Of a DNA stretch of 9,255 bases, positions 1 through 6,848 are shown in pieces. A program made the position numbers and the translations under genes. The stretch's first letter is position 1; every line of letters starts with the position of its first letter. The stretch spans positions 1 to 9,255 of the forward strand of contig CAZTUL010000077.1 of NCBI GenBank assembly GCA_964616275.1, given 5' to 3'. The notes beneath the pieces are model-generated. The model saw only the letters and a program-made list of their open reading frames with translations, searched no databases and was not told the origin of the DNA. Source of the stretch: CAYZJV01 sp964616275. GTDB lineage: Bacteria > Spirochaetota > Spirochaetia > Sphaerochaetales > Sphaerochaetaceae.

Positions 1-74
1 TCAGCTTGTAACATGGGGTACATACTAGTGCAATTTTTTCTATTTTATCAATAGTATATTCCCGCTAAATTACA
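1..74. other. Region after the last gene; no supported gene or terminator
   Basis: AT-rich tail after the ThiS-like gene. I see no GC-rich hairpin followed by a T run in the direction of transcription, so the operon may continue. On the minus strand an ATG at 23 opens a frame (MYPMLQA...) that runs off the window, but it has no convincing ribosome site. It may be the start of a tenth gene, or chance. Confidence 0.3.
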
Positions 75-296
75 TTATCCTCCACCGAGAAAGTATATTA
101 CTCGGAGAATATCTCCGTCGCCGACCTTCCTGAGAGCACAATACTCCTTGGGAATCAAATGATTATTCACAAAAACTGCGTGAGCCGCCTCAATGGATGA
201 ATACATTTTAATGCATTCCTCAACTGATGATCCGTATTCCACTGTTAAGGTATGTCCATTAACAGTTATCTCAATACTAATAGTTGTTTTATTCAT
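75..296 (-). CDS. ThiS/MoaD-like beta-grasp sulfur carrier protein
   Basis: Small protein of 73 residues from the ATG at 296. It has ThiS-like spacing: ITVNG near the start, a central helix with EECIK, then VFVNNHLIPKEY, GDGDILRV and a C-terminal FLGGG. In ThiS and MoaD the final Gly-Gly is adenylated by an E1-like enzyme and converted to a thiocarboxylate that donates sulfur. Being in the same operon as an aldehyde oxidoreductase suggests it is a MoaD-like donor for the tungsten/molybdenum pterin, although its sequence looks more like ThiS (inference). An in-frame TTG at 335 would add 13 residues and overlap the epimerase gene by 26 bases. I prefer the ATG because the added residues are not needed for the fold, yet neither start has a strong ribosome site. 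No ThiF/MoeB partner is seen before the window ends. Confidence 0.85.
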   Translation of the reverse strand: MNKTTISIEITVNGHTLTVEYGSSVEECIKMYSSIEAAHAVFVNNHLIPKEYCALRKVGDGDILRVIYFLGGG

Positions 297-309
297 TACG
301 CTCGTTGGC

Positions 310-1158
310 TCACACGGAAAAGAAGGATTGGACAAATCGAAGGCTCTTTTGCAGCGATTCTGAAGTATCAGGCTCTATGTAACGCCATATTGATACATCA
401 GGACTGAGTGGATAGGAGGGAGAAACGTAACTCTCTATTACCAACGGCCCGGTATACGGGGATTCGATAATGGTATTGAAAATTTCGGGCCAAGGAAGAT
501 GTCCAGAACCGGGATAACCACGTTGATTTTCACTTAGATGGAGAAAACCCAGATGCTTACCAGCTGCAATGATTGCTCCTGATATTGAATCTTCTTCAAT
601 ATTCATATGGTATGTATCGAGATGAATTTTCACCGAAGGATGATTAATTTCTTCCAACAATTCAAGACCTTGTGATGTAGTGTTTAAGACAGCACTTTCA
701 TAACGGTTCAGGCATTCTAAGCAAAGTGAAACTCCAAAATTTTCGGCGTACGTACCCAGCTCATGCAGATTCGTAACCATATGGTTTCGTTCTTCAGTAG
801 TAAGAGGGACCTTTCGTCCCCAAGCAGAGTGAAGAACTCCCTCGAGCGTTGGGCTGCCAAGTTTAGCAGCGATAGAAATACACCGCTTAATATGTTTCAT
901 ACCTTGTGTTCTGATCGATGCATCTGAACTACATATCTCAGTAGATGGATTCAGCCCTGTACCGCAATACACCTGCATATTGTGTTCTGAAACTGCATGG
1001 AGACATCGCTCAGTGGGAAAAATTTCTGAATCCATGATAGGAAGTTCCACAGAGTTGAAACCAATTCTTGCAGCTGTATGGATATGTTCAACTATATCAT
1101 CGGTCCACTGGGGTGTCCAAAGTGATACATGGATGCCAATAGGTCGAATCTTTCGCAT
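310..1158 (-). CDS. Sugar isomerase/epimerase TIM barrel, D-tagatose/D-psicose 3-epimerase type
   Basis: Metal-dependent (beta/alpha)8 enzyme of 282 residues, about the length of D-psicose 3-epimerase (289). The catalytic set is complete: Glu148 in LECLNRYE, Asp181 in HLDTYHMN, His207 in LHLSEN and Glu242 in VIESY. Each is exactly four positions below the Agrobacterium enzyme's Glu152, Asp185, His211 and Glu246. The substrate-binding Glu158, His188 and Arg217 also have matches at Glu154, His184 and Arg213. This supports C3 epimerisation of a ketose or a close variant (3-keto sugar, L-ribulose, erythrulose-like) rather than a general AP-endonuclease role. The gene begins 15 bases after the oxidoreductase stop, with GAGGAG 9 bases before the ATG. 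It ends 13 bases before the preferred start of the ThiS-like gene. Exact sugar not determined. Confidence 0.93.
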   Translation of the reverse strand: MRKIRPIGIHVSLWTPQWTDDIVEHIHTAARIGFNSVELPIMDSEIFPTERCLHAVSEHNMQVYCGTGLNPSTEICSSDASIRTQGMKHIKRCISIAAKLGSPTLEGVLHSAWGRKVPLTTEERNHMVTNLHELGTYAENFGVSLCLECLNRYESAVLNTTSQGLELLEEINHPSVKIHLDTYHMNIEEDSISGAIIAAGKHLGFLHLSENQRGYPGSGHLPWPEIFNTIIESPYTGPLVIESYVSPSYPLSPDVSIWRYIEPDTSESLQKSLRFVQSFFSV

Positions 1159-1173
1159 AATCCTTTTCTCCTC

Positions 1174-3021
1174 TTATCTCTCAGTCTTAAAAAGCTGTTC
1201 AATTCCCAGTGAAGATATTTTTACCGGTGATGGTGTTCCATTAGGATCCCAACCACGTTCAGCATAAAGTTCTTTCAATGCTTTCGGAAAGTCTACAGGA
1301 GCCTTACCTGCTCTGCCCCCAGAAGTTGAAGATTCGAAGAATCGTTGTGGTAGAGTGTCATCGGCGGAAGTTATTCCATATCTGTTGTTAAGCATACGTT
1401 GTATGGTGAATATGCGATCGCCAGCCTCAATGGTCTGATCCACGGTCAGATTCCATCCAGTAATGCTGTTCATACAATCAACCATATCCTGTAGGCTGAA
1501 ACCTCCCCAAATCATAAACTGACACAAAACGCTTGCATTATAGAAGGCTGTAAAATCTTGATAAACTTTTACAACATGTGCAGCTCCCTCTAGAGTGTCT
1601 GGGGCAGGGGAAGTATCGATACCAACTTCTGTTAACAGAGCTCCCATCGTAGATATTTGTGAGTATGCTCTCATGTGACAAGCACCTCTATTCCCTGTAG
1701 CATAACTCAAAGACATATTATAATACACACGGGGATCATGGCCGGGCACATCCATTCCCTTCACATGGCAGGCATAGTGTAAACTATCGGGATGAAACAA
1801 TTTTTGAGCCTCTCTAATTCCTCGAGAAAAGAGGCCTCCAAACCCAGTTTTATTGACTAATTCTTCTAGGAAACTCTTTACTCCAGACGCATTTCCCCAT
1901 GTAAGATTGTATGCGGGGTAGTAGGTTCCCGTGTGGTTCCGTTCTAAAGCCTCTATGGCAAAGGAGGCACAGCTTCCTGCTGAAATTGTATCAATACCCA
2001 TTCGGTTACAAAAATCGTTTAGATGAATAACTTGTTCGAGGTCATCGATTAAACAGTTACTACCAAGGAGTGCAACCGTTTCATATTCGGGAGCAGGGCC
2101 AACATATGGTTTTCCTGAGGGTAGAACAGTATGAGAAGATCTATGGCATGCCACAGGACAATAGGAGCAAGGATGAAGTTTTGGTTGTAGCATCTCGTTA
2201 TAGGTATCAAGTCCAAGGTTTTTTGCCTTTTCTGTCCAACCATCTATGCTCCAGTTTTTTACTGGTAAATTTCCAGCACCCGCTCCTGGGACTAGACCTC
2301 CAATTGTCCCCTCTGCTCGTAGACCAGCTGCTGCAGCACCGACAGATTTTCTGTACGACTTTTCTTTTTCAGCTAATGATTTCGGATCTGCTGCTTCGGG
2401 CAGATCAGAGCCTTCAACTACAACTGCCTTTAGCATTTTACTACCCATTACAGCACCAGCTCCACCACGACCTGCGGCTGAATATCCATCGATGTAAATA
2501 CAAGCAAAAGCAATTTCTTTTTCACCGGCAGGTCCGATAACCGCTACTGCAGCTTTGGGGTGGCGTTCGTGTAATATGGTTGTTGATTCTATGCTATCAA
2601 GTCCCCACAACTCTGAAGCTGGAAGTAATGTTGCTTCACCATCACACACATAAAGATATTGTGGTTCCTGAGCACGACCTGTGATATTCAAACAGTCAAA
2701 ACCTGTTTTTTTTAGAAGATGTCCAAAGGTTGCTCCTGCAGCAGTATCGAGAAATCCATGTGTAAGCGGTGACCTTGTTACAATAGAGAACTTTGCTGAT
2801 CCAGGAAGTTTCGAACTCTGAAATGGTCCAGTGGTAAACAAAAGTATGTTATTCGGGTCGAGCGGTTTGCATTCAGCAGGAACTTCTCTCATGAGGTAGT
2901 ATGCCCCAAGACCAGCGCCACCAATGAGTTTTTTGCTTACAGACTCCGGAATCTTTTCATTCATACAAATTCCAGTAGACAGATTAATCCGAAGCGTTCT
3001 ATTCCATAATCCATTAGCCAT
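1174..3021 (-). CDS. Aldehyde:ferredoxin oxidoreductase (tungsten/molybdopterin family)
   Basis: Cytoplasmic oxidoreductase of 615 residues, full length for the AOR family. These enzymes oxidise aldehydes to carboxylic acids at a bis-pterin tungsten (rarely molybdenum) centre and pass two electrons through one [4Fe-4S] cluster to ferredoxin. Three cluster cysteines form CSYCPVAC (285, 288, 292), with the fourth at Cys500. These fit Pyrococcus AOR Cys288/291/295/494. GRGGAGAVMGSKMLKA at about 184-199 is the family's pterin-domain signature. PEYET at 311-315 includes Glu312, and ACHMRA includes His449, matching the active-site Glu313 and His448. The N-terminus (NGLWNRTLRINLSTG) is typical of the family, and a strong GAGGAGG site fixes the start. 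No separate ferredoxin-like or FAD subunit gene is seen. The adjacent LarA and sugar enzymes suggest a sugar-derived or hydroxy-aldehyde substrate (inference). Confidence 0.97.
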   Translation of the reverse strand: MANGLWNRTLRINLSTGICMNEKIPESVSKKLIGGAGLGAYYLMREVPAECKPLDPNNILLFTTGPFQSSKLPGSAKFSIVTRSPLTHGFLDTAAGATFGHLLKKTGFDCLNITGRAQEPQYLYVCDGEATLLPASELWGLDSIESTTILHERHPKAAVAVIGPAGEKEIAFACIYIDGYSAAGRGGAGAVMGSKMLKAVVVEGSDLPEAADPKSLAEKEKSYRKSVGAAAAGLRAEGTIGGLVPGAGAGNLPVKNWSIDGWTEKAKNLGLDTYNEMLQPKLHPCSYCPVACHRSSHTVLPSGKPYVGPAPEYETVALLGSNCLIDDLEQVIHLNDFCNRMGIDTISAGSCASFAIEALERNHTGTYYPAYNLTWGNASGVKSFLEELVNKTGFGGLFSRGIREAQKLFHPDSLHYACHVKGMDVPGHDPRVYYNMSLSYATGNRGACHMRAYSQISTMGALLTEVGIDTSPAPDTLEGAAHVVKVYQDFTAFYNASVLCQFMIWGGFSLQDMVDCMNSITGWNLTVDQTIEAGDRIFTIQRMLNNRYGITSADDTLPQRFFESSTSGGRAGKAPVDFPKALKELYAERGWDPNGTPSPVKISSLGIEQLFKTER

Positions 3022-3030
3022 GAATATTTT

Positions 3031-3037
3031 CCTCCTC
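3031..3037 (-). promoter_or_regulatory. Strong ribosome binding site for the aldehyde oxidoreductase gene
   Basis: GAGGAGG ends 9 bases before the ATG at 3021, and its first G is the last base of the TAG stop of the LarA-like gene. It is among the strongest sites in the window, suggesting high translation of the oxidoreductase and a firm choice of start. Confidence 0.7.
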
Positions 3038-4281
3038 TAATTTTCACGCACGATGGGGAGGGTTTGTGCCCCATGAGGCATGACAACAATGCTTCGATTC
3101 CCATTTTTTATAACTAATTCTTCTAATGTTTTCGTGTCCTTTAAAGGAATCATGCCAGCTTTACGAACCTCTTCACTCGGGAGTGATGAGTACAAATAAA
3201 CGGTATGAGTTTTAATAATTCTCATTGCCATATAGACTGCTAATCCATCCATTCTGAAGTTTTTGCAGAGTCGTTGAGCCACTTCAGGAGGTGAAAGAGC
3301 AAACCATTTCAATAAGGTTTCGTCTATTTCCCATCCATGGGCACATTGTGCAATGATTACAATTTGTCCTTTTTCTTCACATGCGATTGACGAATTAGTG
3401 AGGACCTTCATACACTGATAAAAAGAAAAATCAGAGGGGAACCCCCCAGCAGATGCAACGACGAAGGGGAATTTCTGATCAATGTGAACACTATTGATAG
3501 AATCAACATATCGACAGCATGCTTGCCATGCATAATCAACACTTCCCGCTGCAGCAAAAGAAATATATTTATCTTGCCCGAGGACAACATTTAGACAATA
3601 AATTGAACGATTAATTTTCGTGCAACTGGAACGTATATGGTTCTGAACTGGGTTGTCTTGAATAGACCCTGGGTATATGGCCGGATTTTTTTCACCATTC
3701 AGAAAGAATAAGCGATGATTTTCTAAGATTGACTTTCTTCCCGCTACTCCTGGAAGCAAACTTTTATAACCTCCAGAGAAACCTGCCATTGGATGGTATG
3801 TTACAGCACCTGTAAGAATAATGAGATCCGCTGCCATTACAGTTGCGTTAAGTTGAATATTTCCAACATCAATAAGGTTACCATCTGGATTATGGTTTTC
3901 TAAAGTAATCTTTGGTGAATAGTGACCGCCAGTAATTTCATCAATTTCAAGTTGAGTTGCTGGTCTATGCAATCCAAGTGCAATTACAATATTAATACGC
4001 TCTTCTGGGAATCCGAGTTGTCGTAATTTTTCTAGAATTATTTTCGTACAGATTTGTGAACCGGTAGGGCGGGAATAATCGGATACGATAATAGCGATGA
4101 ATTTTGCTCGCAGTACAGCCTCTTGTAAGGAAATATCGGCGTGATTACAGGCATTTCTAACAGTTTCTTCTTCGTTCTCTAATTGCGTATGTACATGTGA
4201 ATCAAGAATTTCTGATTGTATCTGTTCAGGAAATGAGGCAGTAATCGTTTCTGTACCATAGTTGAATATTTGTTTCATCAT
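3037..4281 (-). CDS. LarA-family nickel-pincer-dependent racemase/epimerase
   Basis: Homologue of lactate racemase LarA, 414 residues (the Lactiplantibacillus enzyme is about 424). LarA enzymes use the nickel-pincer nucleotide, covalently held on a lysine, to invert the hydroxyl-bearing carbon of 2-hydroxy acids by hydride transfer. The key residues can be placed: Asp68 and Arg71 (SDYSRP), His105 (GLHRP), His163 and Lys173 in HPMAGFSGGYK, His189 (ENH), and Tyr288, Gln289 and Lys292 (YQCMK). They correspond to Asp72, Arg75, His108, His174, Lys184, His200, Tyr294, Gln295 and Lys298, with matching local spacing. No tryptophan is seen where Trp358 would fall, which may mean a substrate other than lactate. 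The cofactor genes larB, larC and larE are absent from the window. Two adjacent ATGs exist; GAGAG is 3 or 6 bases upstream, so 4278 is an alternative start. Confidence 0.95.
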   Translation of the reverse strand: MMKQIFNYGTETITASFPEQIQSEILDSHVHTQLENEEETVRNACNHADISLQEAVLRAKFIAIIVSDYSRPTGSQICTKIILEKLRQLGFPEERINIVIALGLHRPATQLEIDEITGGHYSPKITLENHNPDGNLIDVGNIQLNATVMAADLIILTGAVTYHPMAGFSGGYKSLLPGVAGRKSILENHRLFFLNGEKNPAIYPGSIQDNPVQNHIRSSCTKINRSIYCLNVVLGQDKYISFAAAGSVDYAWQACCRYVDSINSVHIDQKFPFVVASAGGFPSDFSFYQCMKVLTNSSIACEEKGQIVIIAQCAHGWEIDETLLKWFALSPPEVAQRLCKNFRMDGLAVYMAMRIIKTHTVYLYSSLPSEEVRKAGMIPLKDTKTLEELVIKNGNRSIVVMPHGAQTLPIVREN

Positions 4282-5390
4282 AGGCTCTCATGTCTTGACT
4301 CTTGCCAACAGGCGAAATTATCAATTTTTTGCATGATAGACTTCTGCTTGTCGATTGAGTGAGAAACTAAAGTGCACAACTTCGAAGCTAATTCAGCACA
4401 TGTTGGTGTTGGGTTAACTTTCTCGCTTTGACTTAGAAGGCTTTTGGGGAAGGCTTGTACTCCTTTGAGAGCTCCTCCTATTGCTCCAGTTATAGCCGCT
4501 GAGCTATCATTGTCTCGCCCAAATCCAACAGCTCCTACGATTGCTTCATAAGGGTTCCCATCGGTACAGGCGAGCATTCCAACAGCGATTGCAAGTGATT
4601 CTGCTGCATCTGCAAAGAATTCCTGAACTACGGCAGCATGAAGATCCTTTTGAATCGATTTGCAATCATGGTGACGGGTCCCAAGTTCCCATGCTTTTTG
4701 TACCAGGTGTTCACTTTTTAATGCAACATGTGCATAAAGATGCCAGTCTTTCCACAACGATCCTTCCTGATGGGAACGAAAACGCTCAGCAGCGGTGAGT
4801 GAGTCGGAAACAACTTGTTCAATGCTAATATTGGGAATGCAAGCAGCTGAAATCATTGCTGCGGCAAGTGCTGTCGCATTTCTTGCATATCCTGTAACAA
4901 AAAACAGTGCTGAAAATGTGTTTGCGTATGCTGAATCAGGATCGCACGGAGTAATCAATCCTAATGGAGCAATGCCCATAATTCCTCCGTTTGTCGGCTG
5001 ACCGCCAAAAACCTCTTTACTTGTACCATAGAGGGCTTTGTAACAGTATTCCTCAAGGAAGCCCTTCTCAAGGATTGATTCTGTAGTAAAATATCGTTGA
5101 AGAAGTACACGAGCAATATCACCAGCGAGTGGAGGGCCTTTAGCCACAAAGCAAGCTTCACATAGGAACTTCATCATACGAGCATCATCTGTATAACTTC
5201 CCGGTTTTTGGCTAAATGCGTAATGGTAATCTGGAGCCTTTTCGTATGGAAGAAATGTTTTCACACTTCCAAAACGGGTTTCAATATCTTGGCTTTCCCA
5301 TCCTTCCACAGGAGCCCCTAATGCATCCCCTATTGCTAAGCCTACAAGAGAGCCGTAAATGGTTTCATAGAGCGATTTCTGTTGTTGCAT
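4278..5390 (-). CDS. ADP-ribosylglycohydrolase (DraG/ARH) fold protein
   Basis: All-alpha, probably two-Mg2+ hydrolase of 370 residues from the ADP-ribosylglycohydrolase family (DraG, ARH1, ARH3). The family's landmarks are all visible: GDALGAPVEG at 21-30, the metal-binding TDD at 67-69, and GRDNDSS at 291-297 followed by AAITGAIGGALKG. These match ARH3 Thr76-Asp77-Asp78 and Asp314/Asp316, so the metal site looks intact. The central asparagine and final serine replace the commoner DTDT. Known members cleave N- or O-glycosidic bonds of ADP-ribose to protein. Here the neighbours are sugar isomerases and epimerases with no ADP-ribosyltransferase, so a role on a small N- or O-glycoside is more likely (inference). 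The start follows an AAGGGG site 5 bases upstream and lies 2 bases after the isomerase stop. Its stop overlaps the next gene by four bases. Confidence 0.92.
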   Translation of the reverse strand: MQQQKSLYETIYGSLVGLAIGDALGAPVEGWESQDIETRFGSVKTFLPYEKAPDYHYAFSQKPGSYTDDARMMKFLCEACFVAKGPPLAGDIARVLLQRYFTTESILEKGFLEEYCYKALYGTSKEVFGGQPTNGGIMGIAPLGLITPCDPDSAYANTFSALFFVTGYARNATALAAAMISAACIPNISIEQVVSDSLTAAERFRSHQEGSLWKDWHLYAHVALKSEHLVQKAWELGTRHHDCKSIQKDLHAAVVQEFFADAAESLAIAVGMLACTDGNPYEAIVGAVGFGRDNDSSAAITGAIGGALKGVQAFPKSLLSQSEKVNPTPTCAELASKLCTLVSHSIDKQKSIMQKIDNFACWQESRHESL

Positions 5391-5392
5391 AG

Positions 5393-6838
5393 TTACCCCT
5401 TAAAGTGCTGAGCGTATGGCTGCCATCGTTGAAAAGGTGTTACCGAAAGATTGAGCCAGAATGCCAGTTCGCGATACACCGCTTCGAGGTGACCACGGGC
5501 TACCGGGTAGTGGTGTTCAAATCCTAGTAATGTGATGGTTTCTAGGATATCTCTTGCCTGTAGAGGAGTCTTATCGCTTGTGAATTTGCTAAACCAGCCT
5601 CCACTACCAGGATAGGGTGATGAAGGGCCAGCCACGACTTCTGCCTCAAATGTAAGTAAGGAAGAGAGAGAATCATTAAATCGCATGACTGTGACTGGTC
5701 CGTATGCAAAATGAATATCGCTTGAAAGTCCTGTTTTATTCTCACCTGCCGGTTTTCGTCGATTTAATGTGTGATGATAGTCGATTGTTTGTCCATCTGC
5801 ATCAGCCCAAGAGACAGGTCCAGGTCCGCAATGCCACATTTGTAGAGAATCAGACTCTGCATCGTAGGCAACGAGATCGTTCATCGTCGTTGGGAAACTT
5901 GATGCCAGATAACCCGCGTACATACTTAAGGTGCCAATTACATCACCTTCACATCCCGCACAGATTCCTTCATCATTTAAATCTGCAACAGCTACACACG
6001 GAGCAATGGAAAGGTCACTTTGAAATTCAGGCCAACACCGAACTGACACCGAGTCCAGTGCATGTTCTTCACGTAACATATGAATAGCTCGGATAATTTT
6101 TCCTGTTTCCAACAACCAGTGAGGTGTTACTTGTATTTTTTTTGCCTTTGAGGCAATTCGTTCTGCCTCTATTTTTGCCTCTTTGTCAGGGACCCCTTTT
6201 ATTCTTTCGATTACTTCCTCAATGGGGAATTTTATAATCTGTGCCCCTATTCGTTCAGTAATTTTTTCTGTGTTGAATGTTAGATTTTCAAAAGTAGGAA
6301 CGGTTTCTCCGAGCTGTCCTATTCGTACACCTGCTAAATTAACTCTTGTATATTGGGCCGTGATAGTGGTCTCGAAGGGCACGAGGAAATCTGGGTCATC
6401 AGGCCAGCCATGAAACCAGACACATTTTGCTTCTGGGTGATCTCTCATATATTCTTTGCGAAATAGAGAGATTGCCAAGTTAATTCCAGTAAAAGAATTC
6501 AGTGATATTTCCCCACTGAATGATGGTTCATTGATGCTCCAAAATCCAATCGAATCACATAAGGGGAATAATGGAAGAGTGAGATCTCCCATGGCTAACG
6601 ATGCTGCTTGGATTATGAGAAAATCTACGGAAGGAATTTGTTCTTCAAACCAATGTTGTGCTCGATGTGCCTCTTCCAGTGTTTCAACTAATTCCGGATA
6701 ACAGAGAAACTGAATTCGTGTGTCTTTATCGTATGCTGATAGGAGAGCCTTCTGTGCACGTTCACGTATATGTAATGGGCGGGCTTCAAAATTTCCCATA
6801 CCAATCGAAACAAGACCTACTATCAATTTTCTCATCAT
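5393..6838 (-). CDS. L-fucose/L-arabinose isomerase-family protein (COG2407 type)
   Basis: Probable cytoplasmic metal-dependent aldose-ketose isomerase of 481 residues, about the usual length for the COG2407 branch, which is shorter than FucI. The N-terminal half has alternating strands and helices. The C-terminal half holds the family's conserved blocks: RCWPEF at 267-272, CEGDV at 296-300 and WHCGPGP at 335-341. A late RGH stands at 448-450. By analogy with FucI (metal ligands Glu337, Asp361, His528), Glu271, Asp299 and one of the late histidines would hold Mn2+; this mapping is inferred, not aligned. Two ATGs are adjacent. The GAGG site sits 4 bases before the first and 7 before the second, so Met2 (6835) is an equally good start. 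It lies 10 bases after the ATPase. Related proteins act on several sugars, including in sulfosugar degradation, so the substrate is open. Confidence 0.88.
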   Translation of the reverse strand: MMRKLIVGLVSIGMGNFEARPLHIRERAQKALLSAYDKDTRIQFLCYPELVETLEEAHRAQHWFEEQIPSVDFLIIQAASLAMGDLTLPLFPLCDSIGFWSINEPSFSGEISLNSFTGINLAISLFRKEYMRDHPEAKCVWFHGWPDDPDFLVPFETTITAQYTRVNLAGVRIGQLGETVPTFENLTFNTEKITERIGAQIIKFPIEEVIERIKGVPDKEAKIEAERIASKAKKIQVTPHWLLETGKIIRAIHMLREEHALDSVSVRCWPEFQSDLSIAPCVAVADLNDEGICAGCEGDVIGTLSMYAGYLASSFPTTMNDLVAYDAESDSLQMWHCGPGPVSWADADGQTIDYHHTLNRRKPAGENKTGLSSDIHFAYGPVTVMRFNDSLSSLLTFEAEVVAGPSSPYPGSGGWFSKFTSDKTPLQARDILETITLLGFEHHYPVARGHLEAVYRELAFWLNLSVTPFQRWQPYAQHFKG

Positions 6839-6848
6839 TATTCCTCTT

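Noticed and set aside
22..51. Promoter-like pair on the minus strand: TTGATA, 18 bases, TAGTAT
   Set aside because: The -10 match is only 4 of 6 in AT-rich DNA, the putative start codon overlaps the -10 box, and no downstream gene is confirmed. Likely chance.
40..54. Small inverted repeat CTATT/AATAG that could be a terminator hairpin
   Set aside because: The stem is only five mostly AT pairs, and in the direction of transcription it is followed by an A run, not a T run.
2070..2540. Open frame of 156 codons on the plus strand inside the aldehyde oxidoreductase gene
   Set aside because: It lies opposite a well-conserved enzyme, its translation is low-complexity (Leu/Gln/His-rich) and matches no family I know. 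It is a shadow of the real gene.
5704..6087. Open frame of 127 codons on the plus strand opposite the isomerase gene
   Set aside because: It covers the conserved CWPEF/CEGD/HCGP region of the real gene on the other strand, and its own translation is His/Leu-rich without a fold signature.
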